Source of the DNA: Procambarus clarkii
Lineage: Eukaryota; Arthropoda; Malacostraca; Decapoda; Cambaridae
Length of the DNA stretch: 64,000 nucleotides
Assembly: GCF_040958095.1 (NCBI RefSeq)
Contig: NC_091233.1
Location: 8,516,777-8,580,776, forward strand
Direction of reading: 5' to 3'
Below are positions 62,465 to 64,000 of the stretch, piece after piece. Made by a program: the position numbers and the translations under genes. The notes under the pieces were generated by a model that saw nothing but the letters and a program-made list of their open reading frames with translations, searched no databases and was not told the DNA's origin. The stretch's first letter is position 1. The number at the start of each line of letters is the position of its first letter.

Positions 62465-63163
62465 GCCCTGAGGGAAAAACACCCACCCAGAGCTCCTCGT
62501 GACGACAGTGTTCCCCTGGTCGGTGTCACCAGAGCAGAACCCCTGTGTGTGCTCGAATCCATGGTGCACAAAGCAGCTTTATCCTTCCCACCAGGATCAG
62601 CAGGTGGGTTCACAGGACTACGACCCAACCACATCAAACAAATGCTCAACCCTGCACTGGGAGACATTGCACAGGGCCTCCTGGTGGAACTAACTAGATT
62701 CGCCAACACATGTCTAGCTGGCAACATACCAGAAACCATACGGCCTCTCTTTTTTGGCGCTACCCTCTGTGCCCTGAGGAAAAAAGATGGAGGAATCAGA
62801 CCGATAGCTGTGGGCAATTCACTCCGGCGTCTCGTCGCTAAGGCTGCTGCTAGAGCAGTTAGTCAGGCAGCAGCCGACATGCTGAAGCCAAAACAGCTTG
62901 GGTTTGGCATTCCCCAAGGGTGTGAGGCAGCGGCTCATTCAGCTAGAGCCTACATTGCCAACATTACGAATGAAAAAGCCCTGATAAAGCTGGACTTCAA
63001 AAATGCTTTCAATCTGGTTAGAAGGGATGCAGTACTCAGTGCAGTTCATCGCCTTTTTCCTTCCCTCTACCCGTTTGTAAACTCATGCTACAGCAAGAAT
63101 CTAACTCTGCTTTTTGGGGAACATGAAATTGAATCACAAGAAGGTGTCCAACAGGGTGACCCC
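62465..63163 (+). pseudogene. Non-LTR reverse transcriptase fragment
   Basis: About 233 codons of RT N-terminal and palm sequence: [17 protein letters not shown], then [33 protein letters not shown], the catalytic-Asp motif [11 protein letters not shown] and EGVQQGDP at the end. These are conserved non-LTR RT blocks. The frame is unbroken, but the YADD block and everything after it are missing, cut off exactly where an LTR-like sequence starts at 63,164. No start codon is visible; the frame opens in the (TA)n run. Confidence 0.85.
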
Positions 63164-64000
63164 TGTTGGATATTTCCAACATCGAATACAGCATTGTTGA
63201 ATTCTCATTACTTATTACTAACCATACTTAATATTGTAGTAAGTAAAATTTACAACTCGTAGAATTCTCATGTACTAATGATTCATCTGTGCATTAGGCT
63301 AGAATTCTCACGTCACCTGACGCCAGTATTGCGTCAGATTTCTTTACAGTAAAACACATTATATTCAATTTGTGTGAGAATTAAATACGATTCTCCATAA
63401 TTAAAGCATTCTGTATGACAACTGATTGCAGACGAATTGTTCTCTAACTAAAAGCCGAATAGAGCGTTAGAATCATAGCGTCTACCTCGCGTTAGAGTTA
63501 ACGTCATCAATGAATGCCATGGGGAGACATTAATTCCTCTCCCTTATATATTTACTATTCTTAAATAGTTAAATAATAAGATTTCGTTCCTCTAAATAAT
63601 AAACCCGTCCAGTCTTTAGAGTTTCAAGCGCGAATGCGAGAAATATTAATGTTCAAGACAATAATTTGTGTTATGAACGTCGACTCGGCGTGGGTTGGAG
63701 GGACGCCATCCCCCGCAGTCGGTACGCGGACACGTGCAGAGCCGAAAGGAGGCAAGCTGTGCTTACCGTACTCATGAACGACGCCATTGCCCAGCAAATC
63801 GGGCAGGTGTTATTCATCCGCAGATGAAAGCCGCCACTGTGAGGCGTGAACGACCTTGCAGATAATATCTTCAACTAACGCTGGTGTTAAATGAGGGACC
63901 CTAGACTTGGTTCCTGACGACACGTGATCAGCCAGCTTGAAACGCATCAATCCAGGATAGGTTCACCAGAGCCTGGGATGCGAAATTACGGCAATCTTAA
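63164..64000 (+). mobile_element. Probable LTR retroelement 5' end
   Basis: Begins TGTTGGA-TATT-TCCAACA right after the broken RT codon, typical of an LTR start with TG. A TATA-like CTTATATATTTAC is at 63,543-63,555, and CCCCGCAGTCGGTACGCGG near 63,711-63,729 recalls leader sequence seen after some Gypsy LTRs. No LTR partner lies inside the window and no coding part is reached, so this is tentative. Confidence 0.35.

Overview
The window is nuclear DNA of a eukaryote, most likely a decapod crustacean such as a crayfish or shrimp. I infer this from tRNA-derived SINEs of a type I associate with decapod genomes, TTAGG-like tracts, Penelope, BEL/Pao and Ty3/Gypsy relics, long (AAT)n arrays and the almost complete lack of long open frames. 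This placement is from recollection of repeat families, not from a search. No bacterial-type operons, rRNA genes or CRISPR arrays are seen.

Positions 1 to about 42,512 hold a head-to-tail macrosatellite with a unit of about 8.8 to 8.9 kb: four units of full length in the phase used here (periods 8911, 8830, 8765 and 8829) and a fifth that ends early, at the right edge of the array. The left edge lies outside the window. Each unit carries, in order: the end of a broken gag-like frame with a zinc knuckle, one tRNA-derived SINE, a stretch packed with TAATTA, a GC-rich GGTGGCC block, a CCAAT/CRE promoter-like module, a non-LTR retrotransposon C-terminal fragment with a doubled 3' UTR, a degenerate TTAGG/TTGGG tract, a tRNA-like fragment, an (ATT)n(AAT)n microsatellite of 650 to 800 bp, and the start of the next gag-like relic. 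No intact gene was found in the unit. Diagnostic variants split the copies into {1,2} and {3,4,5}, with unit 4 a mosaic.

From 42,513 to about 49,260 lies what looks like the 3' end of one host gene on the minus strand. A terminal exon at 43,783-44,251 encodes two membrane segments and a cytoplasmic tail like those of a Methuselah-type GPCR. A small upstream exon at 49,170-49,257 has a donor in a matching codon phase. The 4.9 kb intron between them contains a SINE and an internally deleted BEL/Pao element with both LTRs.

From 49,260 to 64,000 is a transposon graveyard: several tRNA-SINEs, a second copy of the CCAAT/CRE module, a 5'-truncated L2/CR1-like element, a Gypsy leader/gag start, a 33-bp minisatellite, a nearly intact Penelope-like element (RT plus GIY-YIG, one in-frame stop) followed by the start of a second copy, a Gypsy fragment with protease directly followed by integrase, a duplicated SINE with a (TA)n tail, a non-LTR RT fragment and a probable LTR. 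One unassigned ORF (54,320-55,225) is recorded.
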